Made by a program: the position numbers and the translations under genes. Under the pieces are notes generated by a model. That model had not been told where the DNA came from. It did not search any database and saw only the letters and a list, made by a program, of their open reading frames with translations. DNA of 64,000 nucleotides, taken from the NCBI GenBank assembly GCA_036346225.1, contig JARFIW010001346.1, forward strand, positions 186,001 through 250,000, given 5' to 3'. Positions 21,152-31,605 of this stretch are shown piece by piece (position 1 is the first letter of the stretch; each line of letters starts with the position of its first letter). Source of the DNA: Platerodrilus igneus. Lineage: Eukaryota > Arthropoda > Insecta > Coleoptera > Lycidae.

Positions 21152-22005
21152 ATGGAGAGCGTGATGGAGAGCTCACAAGTAAAATTTTTGTCCGGAGGTA
21201 AAATACTCCCTCATTCGGATCTCCGGGAGGGGGTACTTGGGGCTCGTCATCGTAAGAATATAAAACAACAGTTCGATTTAGTGATAGGGACTTGGAATGT
21301 AAGGTCATTACTTAGAGTAGATAAGTTAACGAATTTATTAGTCGAAATGAGAAAGGAACAGCTGGACATTTTAGGTATTAGTGAGGTGAGATGGCCAGAT
21401 AGTAACGACTTTTGGAAAAATAATTATAGAATAATTACAACTTCTTCAACTAATGGACAGGCAGGGGTAGGAATAGTGTTAGGTAAAAGATTAGGGCATA
21501 AAGTTAAAGGGTACTTACAATTTAGTGACAGAATAATTATGTTTAGATTGAGTACAAGACCCACAGACACTGTTTTAGTACAGGTTTACATGCCAACAAC
21601 TCAGTACGAGGATGAGGAAGTAGAAAAGGTATACGAGGATATAAATAGTATAGTGAGAAAAGTAAAAGGAGATGAGAATTTAATAGTTATGGGCGATTTT
21701 AATGCGTCAGTGGGAGAAGGTAGTGAGGGAAAAATGGTAGGAAAATTTGGGTATGGCAGACGAAATAATAGAGGAGAAAGATTAGTTGAGTTTTACATAG
21801 ATTAGTAACTGTAAACACCCTATTCGAACAACATGTTAGGAGAAGATATACCTGGAAAGCTCCAGGTGATAGGGCTAGATACCAAATAGATTATATTTTA
21901 GTTAAACAAAGATTTAGAAACCAAGTTAAAAACTGTCGTAGTTATCCAGGGGCTGACATAGATAGCGATCATAACTTAGTTAAAATGAAGTGTAAACTAA
22001 AATTC
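21152..22005 (+). pseudogene. LINE apurinic-type endonuclease
   Basis: LVIGTWNVRSLLRVDKL (N-terminal Asn motif), DILGISEVRWPD (metal-binding Glu), VQVYMPTTQYED, IVMGDFNASVG (Asp/Asn) are the standard EEP endonuclease motifs. The long frame ends at a TAG at 21803 after EFYID. The end of the domain, RYQIDYILVKQRF and then DIDSDHNLVKMK (SDH catalytic His), reads on in a different frame. So one indel near 21800 breaks it. It nicks target DNA for target-primed reverse transcription. Confidence 0.75.
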
Positions 22006-23049
22006 AAAAAATTGAGAAAGGTTAAAAGAGAGGGATGGGATCTAGGTAAGCTTAATGATAGTAGGGTAAAAGAGGAATATAAACAAGTATTAGATAATAA
22101 GAGCAAAGAGATATCTGTAGGAGCGAACGTAGAAAACAGATGAAAAAAAATAAAACTGACTGTACATGATACAGCAACACAGACTATAGATAAGAAAAAA
22201 ATTAAAGCGAGAAAACCCTGGGTAACAGAGGAGATATTAGATTTAATAGAGAATAGAAGAAAACTTAAACTTTTCAGAGAAGTGGATAGTGAAAGTAAGC
22301 AAAAATATAATACAGTTAGAAATAAGATAGTACATGAGTGTAGAAAAGCTAGAAATAAATGGATGGAGGAGAATCGTAAGAGAATACAAGATGATTTGAA
22401 AGTAGGTAAGACAGACAGGGCTTACAGGGCAGTTGAAAAGTTTTTTGGGGAAGATAGAAAAAAATATAATGGTATTAAAGACGAGAATAATGAGCTTCTA
22501 ATAAAGAAAGTTGAGGTATCAGATAGATGGAAAAGATATTTAGAAGATTTATATAAGGGAGACGATATGGATGAGTTAGAGAACGACCAAAAGGAGGATG
22601 TAGAAATAGGGTTCTTAATATTAAGAGAGGAATTTGATAGAGCTGTTCGGAATCTTAAACTAAATAAAGCGCCAGGGATAGACGATATTTCCGCAGAATT
22701 AATAAAATATGCAAGTCAGAAAACTTTAGACAGATTATATAAACTAGTAAAAGTAATATATGACACAGGTGGGGTTCCAATAGATTTCGAAAAAAATATT
22801 ATCCAAATCCCAAAAAAGTCAGGAGCTGATAGGTGTGAGAATTTTAGAACGGTTAGTTTAACTTCTCATGCTTCCAAAATACTAACAATAATAATTAAAA
22901 ATAGAGCAGAAGCTTTGACTGAGAATTATTTAGGCAAAGACCAATATGGTTTTCGTAAAGACAGAGGGACTAGAAAACCGATACTAATGATTAGGGTAAT
23001 TATCGAAAAAAGGTTACAAAAAATAAAAAGACTCATTTCGCGTTTGTAG
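22006..23049 (+). pseudogene. LINE reverse transcriptase, N-terminal half
   Basis: Linker helices (a TGA at 22141 interrupts), then from ATG 22282 an open frame with NLKLNKAPGIDDISAELIKY (palm entry), then NIIQIPKKSGADRCENFRTV and SLTSHASKILTIIIKNR and KDQYGFRKDRGTR. These are RT motifs 0-2 of LINEs. A frameshift near 23030 ends the frame; motif A follows in the next frame. Confidence 0.75.
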
Positions 23050-24102
23050 ATTTAGAAAAAGCATTTGATAGGGTTAATTGGACTGTTATGTTCAGGGTTT
23101 TGCAAAAAATAGGAATCTCTCATAGGGATAGAAAAATTATTTACAGTCTATATAAAAACCAAAGCGTAGTAATTAGATTTGATGAAATAGAAAAGGAAGC
23201 TAAGATTAGAAATGGTTTTAAACAGGGTTGTATACTGTTTCCCTTGATTTTTAATGTTTATATTGAGGAAGCTTTAAACTTAGCTAGAGAGAGAAAAGAG
23301 ATAGGCATTAGTGTACAGGGACAGAAAATAGATATGATACGTTTTGCAAATGATATAGCCATTATAGCAGAGTCTAGAAAAGAGTTAGGAGAGTTTTTAA
23401 ATATTTTAGATGAGATACTACAGAGTAACTATAGTATGAGAATTAACTCAGTAAAGACAAAGATAATGACAATTGAGTTACAGCCTAGTTCTAAACCAAA
23501 ATTAAAAATAGGTAATACCGAGTTAGAGGAGGTAGATGAATTTTGCTATTTAGGTAGTATAATTACAAAGGATGGACATAGCAGAAGGGATATAGTAGCT
23601 AGAATAGCTCAAGCTAGAAAAATGTTTTTAAAAAAGAAAAACTTACTAATAGCTAATAGTATTAGTTTAGATAATAGAAAAAGTTTCTTAAAGTCGTACG
23701 TATGGAGTGTTCCACTATACGGTAGTGAGACTTGGACAATTAAAGAAGGGGATAAGAAAAAGATAGAAGCTTTTGAAAACTTGGTGTTATAGGAAAATGT
23801 TAAAGATTAGTTGGACAGATAGAGTAACAAACGAGGAAGTTTATAGAAGGATAGGTGAGGAACCCTGTATGTGGAAACAATTGAAGGTCCGGAGAGATAG
23901 AATGATAGGGCACCAGTTAAGACATGAGGGACTATTTAGTAAAGTCTTAGATTATAGACTACCAAATAAAAATAGAGTAGGAAGGCCTAGACAAAGCTAT
24001 ATTAGTCAAATTATTAGAGACCTAGGTTGTGAAGGGTGTGCAGACCTTTTTAGACTAGCTCAGAATAGACAAGAATTTAGAGCTGCGTCAAACCGACTTT
24101 AA
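23040..24102 (+). pseudogene. LINE reverse transcriptase, C-terminal half
   Basis: FVDLEKAFDRVNWTVMF carries motif A with its Asp intact. NGFKQGCILFPLIFNVYIEE is motif B. Motif C reads IRFANDIAIIAES, so the first Asp of FADD is Asn (codon AAT at 23350), expected to abolish catalysis. FCYLGSIITKDG and YVWSVPLYGSETWTI follow. A stop and shift at about 23790 leads into the last frame (WCYRKMLKISW... RPRQSYISQIIRDLG), ending TAA at 24100. Confidence 0.75.
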
Positions 24103-24377
24103 GTAAGTTCGAAAACAAAACAAAAAAAAAATCAGTTAACTAAATGTCACCATGACATAACTCACAATTAGGTAGCGGTCTGGCATGTTGGCAGCGATTC
24201 GTTGCTTAAGCCTTACCATAACATATAATTTAACACTTTTCCTTTTTTTGAAGCGGATAACCAGGTTATATTTCATTTCCTTATAAATGGTAATCATGTA
24301 AACATGTTAGAGTTCTTTAACAACCATCAGGTTCCTAATATCTATGTAGAGCCAGGTGGATAGGGAAAAGATAGAAG
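24103..24377. other. spacer between two LINE 3' ends
   Basis: An A-run (24115-24130) follows the first LINE's stop. The next 240 bases have no recognised content. Confidence 0.4.
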
Positions 24378-24530
24378 GATATAGGAAAACCTAGACCAAA
24401 CTATATTAGTCAAATTATTAGAAATTTAGGTTGTGAAGGGTATGTAGAGCTTTTTAGATTAGCACAGAATAGAAAAGAAGTTAGAGCTGCGTCAAACCGA
24501 CCTTAAGTAAGGTCGAAAACAAAATGATGG
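24378..24530 (+). pseudogene. second LINE 3' terminus
   Basis: Repeats the end of the LINE protein (ISQIIRNLGCEGYVELFRLA, then a stop after AASNRP) at about 85-90% to 23985-24102, then the true 3' tail (aaaacaaaatgatggtgatgg). Two LINE tails lie in tandem, so either two copies inserted or part was duplicated. Confidence 0.65.
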
Positions 24531-24539
24531 TGATGGGTG

Positions 24540-25560
24540 TTTAAATGGTTGAATTTATCGTCCGCCAACAATTTTGGATTGTTTCTAGCAAGCAGTCAAT
24601 TCGTCGTGTTCTGAGTCGGTTTGTGACTTGTTGGAAGACTGCTTCTACCGTATCGCAGCCTCCTATAAGCAACCTTCCTGCATGTCGAGTCACTCCAATC
24701 AAGCACTGTTTGCGTTCGGGCGTCGACTTTGCTGGTCCCTTTTTTATTACCATGTCCCGAGTAAGGAGTACCAAAGTGTTAAAAGCGTATTTAGGTCCTT
24801 TTATTTACATGGCTACCAAGGCGCTGCATCTTGAATTAGTTTCTGATCTGTCAACCGACGCATTTCTCGCAGCTTTACGCCGATTTATTGTCAGGCGTGG
24901 CCGTTGTGATCATCTCTACAGTGACTACGGCACGAATTTTGGTGGTGCCTACCGACATCTAATTTCCCTCGCAAAGTCCGCTATCTCTAAAGAACATATT
25001 TCTTGACATTTTATATCTCTCGCTGTGCTTCATTTTGGTGGTTTGTGGGAGACGGGTGTGAAGTCCGTTATAACCTTGCTTCTTCGTACCATAAGTGAAC
25101 AAGTATTGACCTATTGGCCACTGTCTTTGTTCAAATTGAGTCCATCTTAAACTCGTGTTTTCTCACACCCATGAGCAGTGACCCCAATGACTTGACTCGC
25201 TTTACACCAGGTCACTTTCTGACTTTGGCACCTTTAACCGCTATTTTGGAACCTTCCCTTTTCGACCTTCTGCTCAAACGCCTTTTTTGTTGGCAATTGC
25301 TCCAACGAATTCATCAAGATTTTTGGTCCCGTTGGTCTAAGGAGTACTTGCACACGCTTCAGCAACGGTCCAAATGGCAGAAAACGTCTCCTCCGGTTCT
25401 TTTCGATACCTTAGTGCTAATTAAAGTCAAGAACGTTCCACCTCTTCGATACATCCGAGAACTGATAGTGTCGTTTGCGTTGTCGCCATCAAGACCGCTC
25501 AACGCGAGCTGAAGCGTCCTTTTGCTAAGCTCTGTCCTTTACCTTGTTTGTAATTTGTGT
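24540..25560 (+). pseudogene. pol: BEL/Pao integrase and Pol C-terminus
   Basis: VEFIVRQQFWIVSSKQSIRRV, CVTCWK-type zinc residues, then SGVDFAGPFFITMSR (first catalytic Asp) and LYSDYGTNFGGAYRHL (second Asp), and ATKALHLELVSDLSTDAFL between them. A TGA at 25004 interrupts. Past it come LHFGGLWETGVKSV (the catalytic Glu region), ILNSCFLTPMSSDPNDL, RIHQDFWSRWSKEYLHTLQQ and the DUF5641-type tail to ELKRPFAKLCPLP. The clear similarity ends near 25550. It inserts the cDNA into the genome. Confidence 0.8.
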
Positions 25561-25696
25561 TCTGTTCGCATTAATTGTTTCTTTGTTTTTCTTCGCATTA
25601 ATTTAATTGTTTCCTTTTGTTCGCCTTTTCCACATTTTCGTCACACCCTTGGTAATTATTTTCCTTTCAAAAATGCCTTGCATTTTGGTGGGCGGT

Positions 25697-26270
25697 ATGT
25701 TCCGTTTATATTTATAGTTAATCTACTGTTAGTTATAACATAATTATAGCATATGAATAATCGATAAAAATGCACGATGTGCTTTGCAATAACCTTATCT
25801 AACTTATGATAATTGATTTTTTACGTGCTTCAATAATCCCAATTTGCACGCTCAGTTCAATGTTAGCTTGCAGGTAAACTCGCATCCGCCTTGTGGACAT
25901 TAAATTTGTTGCGATTTAGCCTTCAAGCTTCTCTGTGTTATTGATGTACCGCTAAAACTTAGTTAAAAGTGTGCTGTACTTCGCAATGATTTTTTGTTAA
26001 ACAGATACGACCTCCTGTCAAAAGTCGACGTTTTTTACTACTAGTTCTTCGGACACCGCTAAATCTAATAACTCAGGTAAGTACTTGAAGTTTTTCGCTA
26101 TTCTTATTGTTTTCGTATACATGACCACTTATCTCACCATCTGTGGTTATCGAAGGTAACCGCCGCATTAAGACTACGCATGTGCAAGAACACAATACAA
26201 AAAGAATTGGGATAATATCAATAAACGAAAAATTTAACAGCGCCTGTTCAGAAAACACTCTAAATTAAAT
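25697..26270 (+). repeat. candidate BEL 3' LTR (start only)
   Basis: A purine-rich GGTGGGCGGTA immediately precedes TGTTCCG at 25697, the right arrangement for a polypurine tract and LTR start after Pol. I could not find the partner LTR near 700-1330, so the right border is a guess. Confidence 0.3.
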
Positions 26271-27030
26271 TATAAGTTGATATTTTGCGCAACACACCGA
26301 ATATTTTAGTACCTACGTAGGGTAAAAAATAAATAGTTGGCAAAAATATTTCCTCTATATTAGTTTTTTTCTATACAGCATTTATATAACATTTCCTAAT
26401 ATAGATGAATACTTGAATTTAGGCTTTTTGTAGTTTTCGTGGAAATTATAATGTGTAATCAACAAACTTGTTGAGTTGCTATCGCGTCCCAAAAGCTCGG
26501 TAACAAAATTTTTTGCACAAACCTGAGACACAATGATTGCTTAACGTAGGAATATTTTAATTGGTGTTAGTTATAACTTCTTTCAGTTTAGAGCTCTTCT
26601 CCTCGGAGTCTTATTTGAAGTTATCAATTTTATGGTTTCACTACAGCCCATAACATACAATCCATAACAAATGTTGAATACCGTATAATAATATACTTCA
26701 GAAAGGAATGTACGTCCCTCGATTCTGGCATCTATCAAGAAATATTGCAGTATAGGGAACATTTTCTATCCTAAGTAGGTAACAGGGTTCGGTTGTTATA
26801 CACTAGATGGATGCAACAGTTAGCTCCGGGAACTGAATTTTCAAGTAATCAATACATTTCAAATGAAATAATATTTGAAAACCTTTTTGCATTAAGTTTG
26901 TGTAGACAATGTAAAAGATGTAACTTATATATTGAATTAGAATTAAAATAAATTATTTACATACACAATATTGGAACAAAAAGACTATTCTAATACTATT
27001 AATGCACGCACATAGTATTCTGTACGTGTT
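26271..27030. other. AT-rich stretch without recognised feature
   Basis: No open frame, tandem repeat or inverted ends noticed before the tRNA. Confidence 0.4.
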
Positions 27031-27104
27031 GGCTCATTAGCTCAGCAGGTTAGAGCGTCGTGCTAATAACGCGAAAGTCGAGGGTTCGATCCCCTCATGA
27101 GTAG
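27031..27104 (+). tRNA. tRNA-Ile (anticodon AAT)
   Basis: The D-arm (GCTC...GAGC), anticodon stem TCGTG/CGCGA with loop CTAATAA, and T-arm GAGGG-TTCGATC-CCCTC all fold, and the A and B boxes are intact (TTAGCTCAGCAGG, GGTTCGATCC). The acceptor GGCTCAT/ATGAGTA has a G-A mismatch at pair 1-72 and a G-T at 2-71, so it may be slightly decayed. The anticodon at 27064-27066 reads isoleucine codon AUU after A-to-I editing. Confidence 0.88.
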
Positions 27105-27116
27105 TCATTTATTCTC

Positions 27117-27124
27117 TTTTTTTT
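27117..27124 (+). terminator. RNA polymerase III T-run
   Basis: Eight T residues 13 bases after the tRNA. Confidence 0.8.
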
Positions 27125-27946
27125 CAATTTAACCATTCTTTTTTCAATTTTTTTATTGCTTTGGTTTTACTAAAAAACATCAGGTTCTATTCCACTAATG
27201 CATTACATAAAGTTGCGACAAGATATAAGTTAGAAATACGTGGAATCGATTATTTTTTTTAGAAACTTGAAGCATTGTTACTGCAGTAACATTTTAATAA
27301 AAAATTTGTTTAAAATTATTGTTGCCATAACACTAGAACAGTTCAGAAATGACGATGGACAAAAATTATATGAAAAACTTGAACCTACTGGCGCATCACA
27401 TTACGGATAACCGTAGAGTGCCAGTATTTATTTCAATGAGAGGTCAATCAGCGGAAAAAACTTTTAAAGGAAGTATATGGTCCCAGTTTACTCAACAGAG
27501 GAAGTTAGGACGAATTATATAATATTTTAAAAATACTTTCTCGCGGACAGTTTTGGTATTCCGTAAACAATTAAAATTTTATTACCGTAAACAAATATGC
27601 GTACCAAAGTATAAATGACTAATTTGTGAAGTTTAAACGAGTGGCAATGGATTGCAAATTCGATGTGAGCTAGGATTAAATTTTAACAGACAAGGTCTAA
27701 ATGTAGATTCCAAAAGGTCCATTTATGAATCGGTTGTGCAAACAGCTGACTAATTTACCGCCCTGTACAAAAACTCTACCTGTCACCCCATGCTGTTAAA
27801 ATTATTACTCGTAACACATGTTTATATAAAGTAACTATACTATTATTTTAAAAACCAAAAAAACAAATATATGTAGAGGTATTTTACTCTAAAAAGAACC
27901 CAACGTCATCATGCGCAAAAAAAAATCGGCTTGAAACAGTTAATTA
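27125..27946. other. stretch without recognised feature
   Basis: T-rich then mixed sequence between the tRNA and the mariner left end; no coding seen. Confidence 0.4.
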
Positions 27947-27948
27947 TA

Positions 27949-27984
27949 TACAGGGAGTTTATAAAAGAACTCCTTGATTTAAAA
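27949..27984 (+). repeat. mariner left terminal inverted repeat
   Basis: TACAGGGAG...GATTTAAA, inverted at 39791-39826 with very few differences. Confidence 0.85.
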
Positions 27985-28149
27985 AAATCATAATTAAAAA
28001 ACGAAACCAGTAATAAACTTTTGGATTTTGAACTTGTGTTCAGTACATTGTCAATATTGTTTTACTAATATTCGATCGCAGTGCATGGCTTTGGAGCGAG
28101 CGTGGTTCAGCAAGCGTGCTACTGCTTCCGCCGGCCGGCAGTTGCCACT

Positions 28150-28352
28150 CACCAGTTATTGCTACAATACAGCAGAAAGTTCAGTGTGTGTTTTTGTTTA
28201 TTCAACCAAGTTCAGTGATCACATTTCAGCGTAATTATCTACGTGAATATGGCGGTGATGCACCTACTAACAAAACTATTCTGCAGTAGTATAATCACTT
28301 TCGAGAAACAGGTAGTGTCTTAAAAATTAAGCCACCGGATATGCCTTCAGTC
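28150..28352 (+). pseudogene. mariner transposase, DNA-binding part
   Basis: A frame with IQQKVQCVFLFIQPSSVITF then FQRNYLREYGGDAPTNKTIL and HFRETGSVLKIKPPDM is the DUF4817 helix-turn-helix region. TAG replaces the Trp codon in the LQ-YNHF segment (28295). It ends at Gypsy B's target AGTC (28349-28352) in the sequence before the second helix-turn-helix, which resumes at 37595. Confidence 0.7.
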
Positions 28353-30168
28353 TGTTACGTTTTTTGAGGCAGCCACGTTGGGCGTCAAATTTATGCTACG
28401 TTGGCTCGTAGCTGTGCGTAACACAAAGAAAAAAACAAAGAAATGACCGGGCTCAATCGGAAATTAGGGGGGGTTGTAGAAAGCAGACCAACATATAAGG
28501 TACGCGGCTGTAAGGAGTTAGTAACAATACCTGCAAAAAAAAGAAAATTAGAATAGTAAACCTGCAATAAAAAAAAACATTAGTCCTGCAAACCTGAAAT
28601 AAAGAAAAAGCATAGCATGCTGATAGAGCATAGATTGTTCAGTACTTTGTAGAATGTAAAAAAAACTGTTTGGATAATCTATATAATATAACAACGGTAA
28701 AAGCAATTTAAAAATTTTTAGTACAAAGTGAGGTAATATTGGGGAGTAGCAGAAACGTTTCCTCACACACCAATTAAACATAAATCAAACAAAATTTTAA
28801 CAAAAAAATAAATAGGTAAGCACAATTGATATGAGTCATCCAGTATTGTTGATTCTTCTTTTTTGTTTTTCAAATAGCATGCAAGTCTATGGTAAAAGGT
28901 ATCAGAACGACAAAGATATGGCAAACCAAACGGATAGATATTTAAAGTAATAACAAGTAGGAAATAGTTCAACTTACAAAAAGGTCCTTCAGTAACGCTT
29001 CCTTGCAATTGAAGTGTGGGATTCACGATGTCCGGCACTAACGCAGCACTTCACCCTTGACTGGGAGGGTGTTGATGGAACTTATCACACGTTACCCTAA
29101 TCACACCTACGTATTTCACTAGTGTTAGTAGCAGACCTTATCACACGACGGAACTATGTAGCATTGATAAATTTCTTGTTAATTCTATTTCCTGAGACAA
29201 TAATTTCGAAATATTTTGTAACACTAGTTTAATTTCTACTGGGACCAAACGTATATTATTTTCATACACATCCAAAAAGCAGTGGGAAACTTCAACCAAT
29301 ACCTTTGTAAACCGGTAATCTGTTATATTTCGCAAATAACGAAATTTGCGCAAGCAATAATCTATTTTGGATTCTTTGGGGTTAGAAAATTCAGAAACTA
29401 CAGTATCAACTGTATTTGGATAATCCAAAGTATGCACTACTCTGATAAAAACAAAGGGGCCGCGAAACTAGATTGCACACACAGTTTAAATATCAAAAGA
29501 CGAAGCACCAACAAAAAAACCACAATGAGTAAAGCACGTGTATCACTAAAGTACGTCCGTCAAATGTTCCGTAAAACACGCGTGCAGGTCGAGTTTAACA
29601 AGTTCTACCACTTTTATTTCCAACCGAAACTCAACAAAAAAACAATTAGTAAGGCACGCGTAAGCAATAAAACCGTCCGTCAAATGTCCTTAAAAACACG
29701 TTTGCCTATAAACCATACTACTTCAATCGGAATTAGCACTCTACTTTCTACAGTTAATATACAACTTTGATTTCACAAGAAAAACAACTAAAATCGTGCC
29801 ATGCTTGTTCCTGAACAATTCGAAAATTGTTACCGCATTAATTCTCACTATTGTCAAAGCAAAGAAGAAGCAGTATTTTTCAACGTAATTAATATATAGG
29901 AACCAAGAACAAAACTACAACTACTCATTTGTTTATGTCAACTCGTTGCTATTACAACTTCTTATCGTCTATTATCTAGACTTGTATATCCACATAAGGA
30001 ACAAAATCTATACGAACGGCCAGACAAAAACGATGCAATCCACTCATTATAATACGACGCATTCGCCTAAGGAGTTAATAAATATAAAATATAGAAATAG
30101 TAGTTACAAAAATGTATTTACTAATTTGGAGAAAGCGTAAAATGTTAAGCTATGAAATGCACGTTACA
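28353..30168 (-). repeat. Gypsy B 3' LTR
   Basis: On the minus strand TGTAACGTGC...CGTAACA; on + it begins TGTTACG. Open frames in it (for example 28763-29038 minus) recur in the other LTR and have no family features. Confidence 0.88.
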
Positions 30169-30170
30169 GA

Positions 30171-30182
30171 TTCCCCCCTAGC
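30171..30182 (-). promoter_or_regulatory. Gypsy B polypurine tract
   Basis: Minus strand reads TTTTGCTAGGGGGGAATC, directly upstream of the 3' LTR. Confidence 0.65.
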
Positions 30183-31008
30183 AAAATAAAGACGTCGGGG
30201 TGAAAGAAAAAAACGACAGACAAGGAACCAAACAAAAAAAATTATTTTTTTTATCCGGTTCGAAGGACCAACACCAGTATAAGAAAAAGACAAAGTCATC
30301 TATCGTAACCAACAACGACAGAACAGGTAAAGAAAGCATCAAGTTAACACCCATTGAGGATTAAAACTCTTAGCTACTTTCAAAAACGTCAAAAGACGGA
30401 TGTCTCCAAAAGGGACATTTCTGTTCTCCACCTCAAAGAAAAGTTTTGGCTTCCCGCAGAGAAACCAAGAGGAAAGAAAAAAAACGAGGAAGAAAACTCG
30501 TAGCAAACTAACTAGACGACACAACTGTCAACCTCAAGTGTGCAGCAAAGAAAGAACCAAGACAAAGCAAAGGACAAAGGCAAGCTAGTACACAATCTAG
30601 AATACTTCCGACTGAGGTATCACAAATTCGTATGAAACGATTACTCAAGCAAAGTATGGGTAACAGATCTACAAAAGCGACCAAGTCGAAATACCTAAAG
30701 GAAAAGAAAATAGATCTGAAGCCTACCTCAAGGAATGGATGTAGAAAGCGACTATAATAGTCAAATAGTGAACAAATGGCAGAACTAGCCAAAAGAAAAA
30801 GTCACGGGATGGGCTAGCTACAAAATATAAATAGGAATACGAAATGGGCGCCAGTGTTTTCGGACACAAGCTTATCAGAGAAAACACAAGATCAATAAGC
30901 CAAAAAAATTAGAAGTCATTAGGGATAGCTACACGTAGGGTTCAAAATAGAATCGGCCGTAGGGAGCCCTCTAGGATCCGGAGGTTCAGGATCAATATCT
31001 GAAGGGTC
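30183..31008 (-). other. Gypsy B region between integrase and 3' LTR
   Basis: About 0.8 kb. Short frames on the minus strand (30339-30524, 30508-30792) are Phe/Leu/Ser-rich but show no envelope signature (no furin-like site or transmembrane-surface arrangement), so no env is called. Purine-rich on +. Confidence 0.45.
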
Positions 31009-31605
31009 TCAAGTTTTATCGGGTTTGAGGTCCTTAATATGCCAAGTACCCAGATCGTTACCAGAATCATCCACTAAGATATAGGTCCAAGGAGAAAGTT
31101 TAGTTCTAATAGTAAAGGGACCCACATATTTGGGAGCAAGTTTAGCATTGAAGTAGCGAGTAGCATCCGAAAGAACATAATTGCGTTTCCAAACGCGATC
31201 GCCAGGAGATAAAGTTAAGGGACGACGACGAAGATCGTAGTGTTTAGCATTTTTCTTGTATGCTAAGGAAAGGCGTTTCGAAATTTCTTCACGAAGTGAC
31301 TCAAATTTGACTAAGTCAGTAGGAGGAATAGGACGTTCGGGATCCATAAAAACATCATCAGGATCAAGAGGTTTTCCAAAATGATCGCCGTAGAGAACAT
31401 GTTCACGACCATATAGAGCAAAATACCGGGAGTAACCAATAACCTCATGTTTAAGCGTTCGAATAGCGCAACCAATTTTTGCTAAATTAACGTCCCACCG
31501 ACGTTGATTATCAGAAACGTAAGAAGAAATCATAGTTTTCAGGACTCTATTAATACGTTCGGCCGGATTCGCCTGAGGATGATAGCGAGCATTAAACAGA
31601 ATTTT
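31009..31605 (-). pseudogene. pol: Gypsy B integrase C-terminal part
   Basis: Continues the integrase in the frame next to the main Pol frame. It includes the stretch after the catalytic Glu (SSYVSDNQRRWDVNLAKIGC, HEVIGYSRYFALYGREHVL) and the C-terminal DNA-binding domain with GDRVWKRNYVL and KYVGPFTIRTKLSPWTYIL, a GPY/F module. It stops with TAA near 31009, shortly after HIKDLKP. A single-base shift near 31610 separates it from the first part. Confidence 0.8.

Larger units (their letters stand above)
21152..24532 (+). mobile_element. RTE-like LINE inserted in the BEL integrase
   Basis: Endonuclease then reverse transcriptase in one order on the + strand, ending in a gatggtgat 3' microsatellite-like tail. 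The target duplication is GTGGGTG/ATGGGTG (21145-21151, 24533-24539, 6 of 7 identical). BEL protein similarity stops and resumes exactly at these points. The clade call (RTE, close to the craniofacial-development-protein-2-like EN/RT proteins common in insects) is by motif style only. A second truncated 3' end lies at 24378-24530. Confidence 0.75.

Noticed and set aside
28763..29038. Open frame repeated at 36188-36463
   Set aside because: It is only present twice because it lies in both LTRs of Gypsy B; no protein features.
30339..30792. Possible envelope gene in Gypsy B
   Set aside because: Short, overlapping frames with no signal peptide, cleavage site or fusion and anchor segments that I can support.
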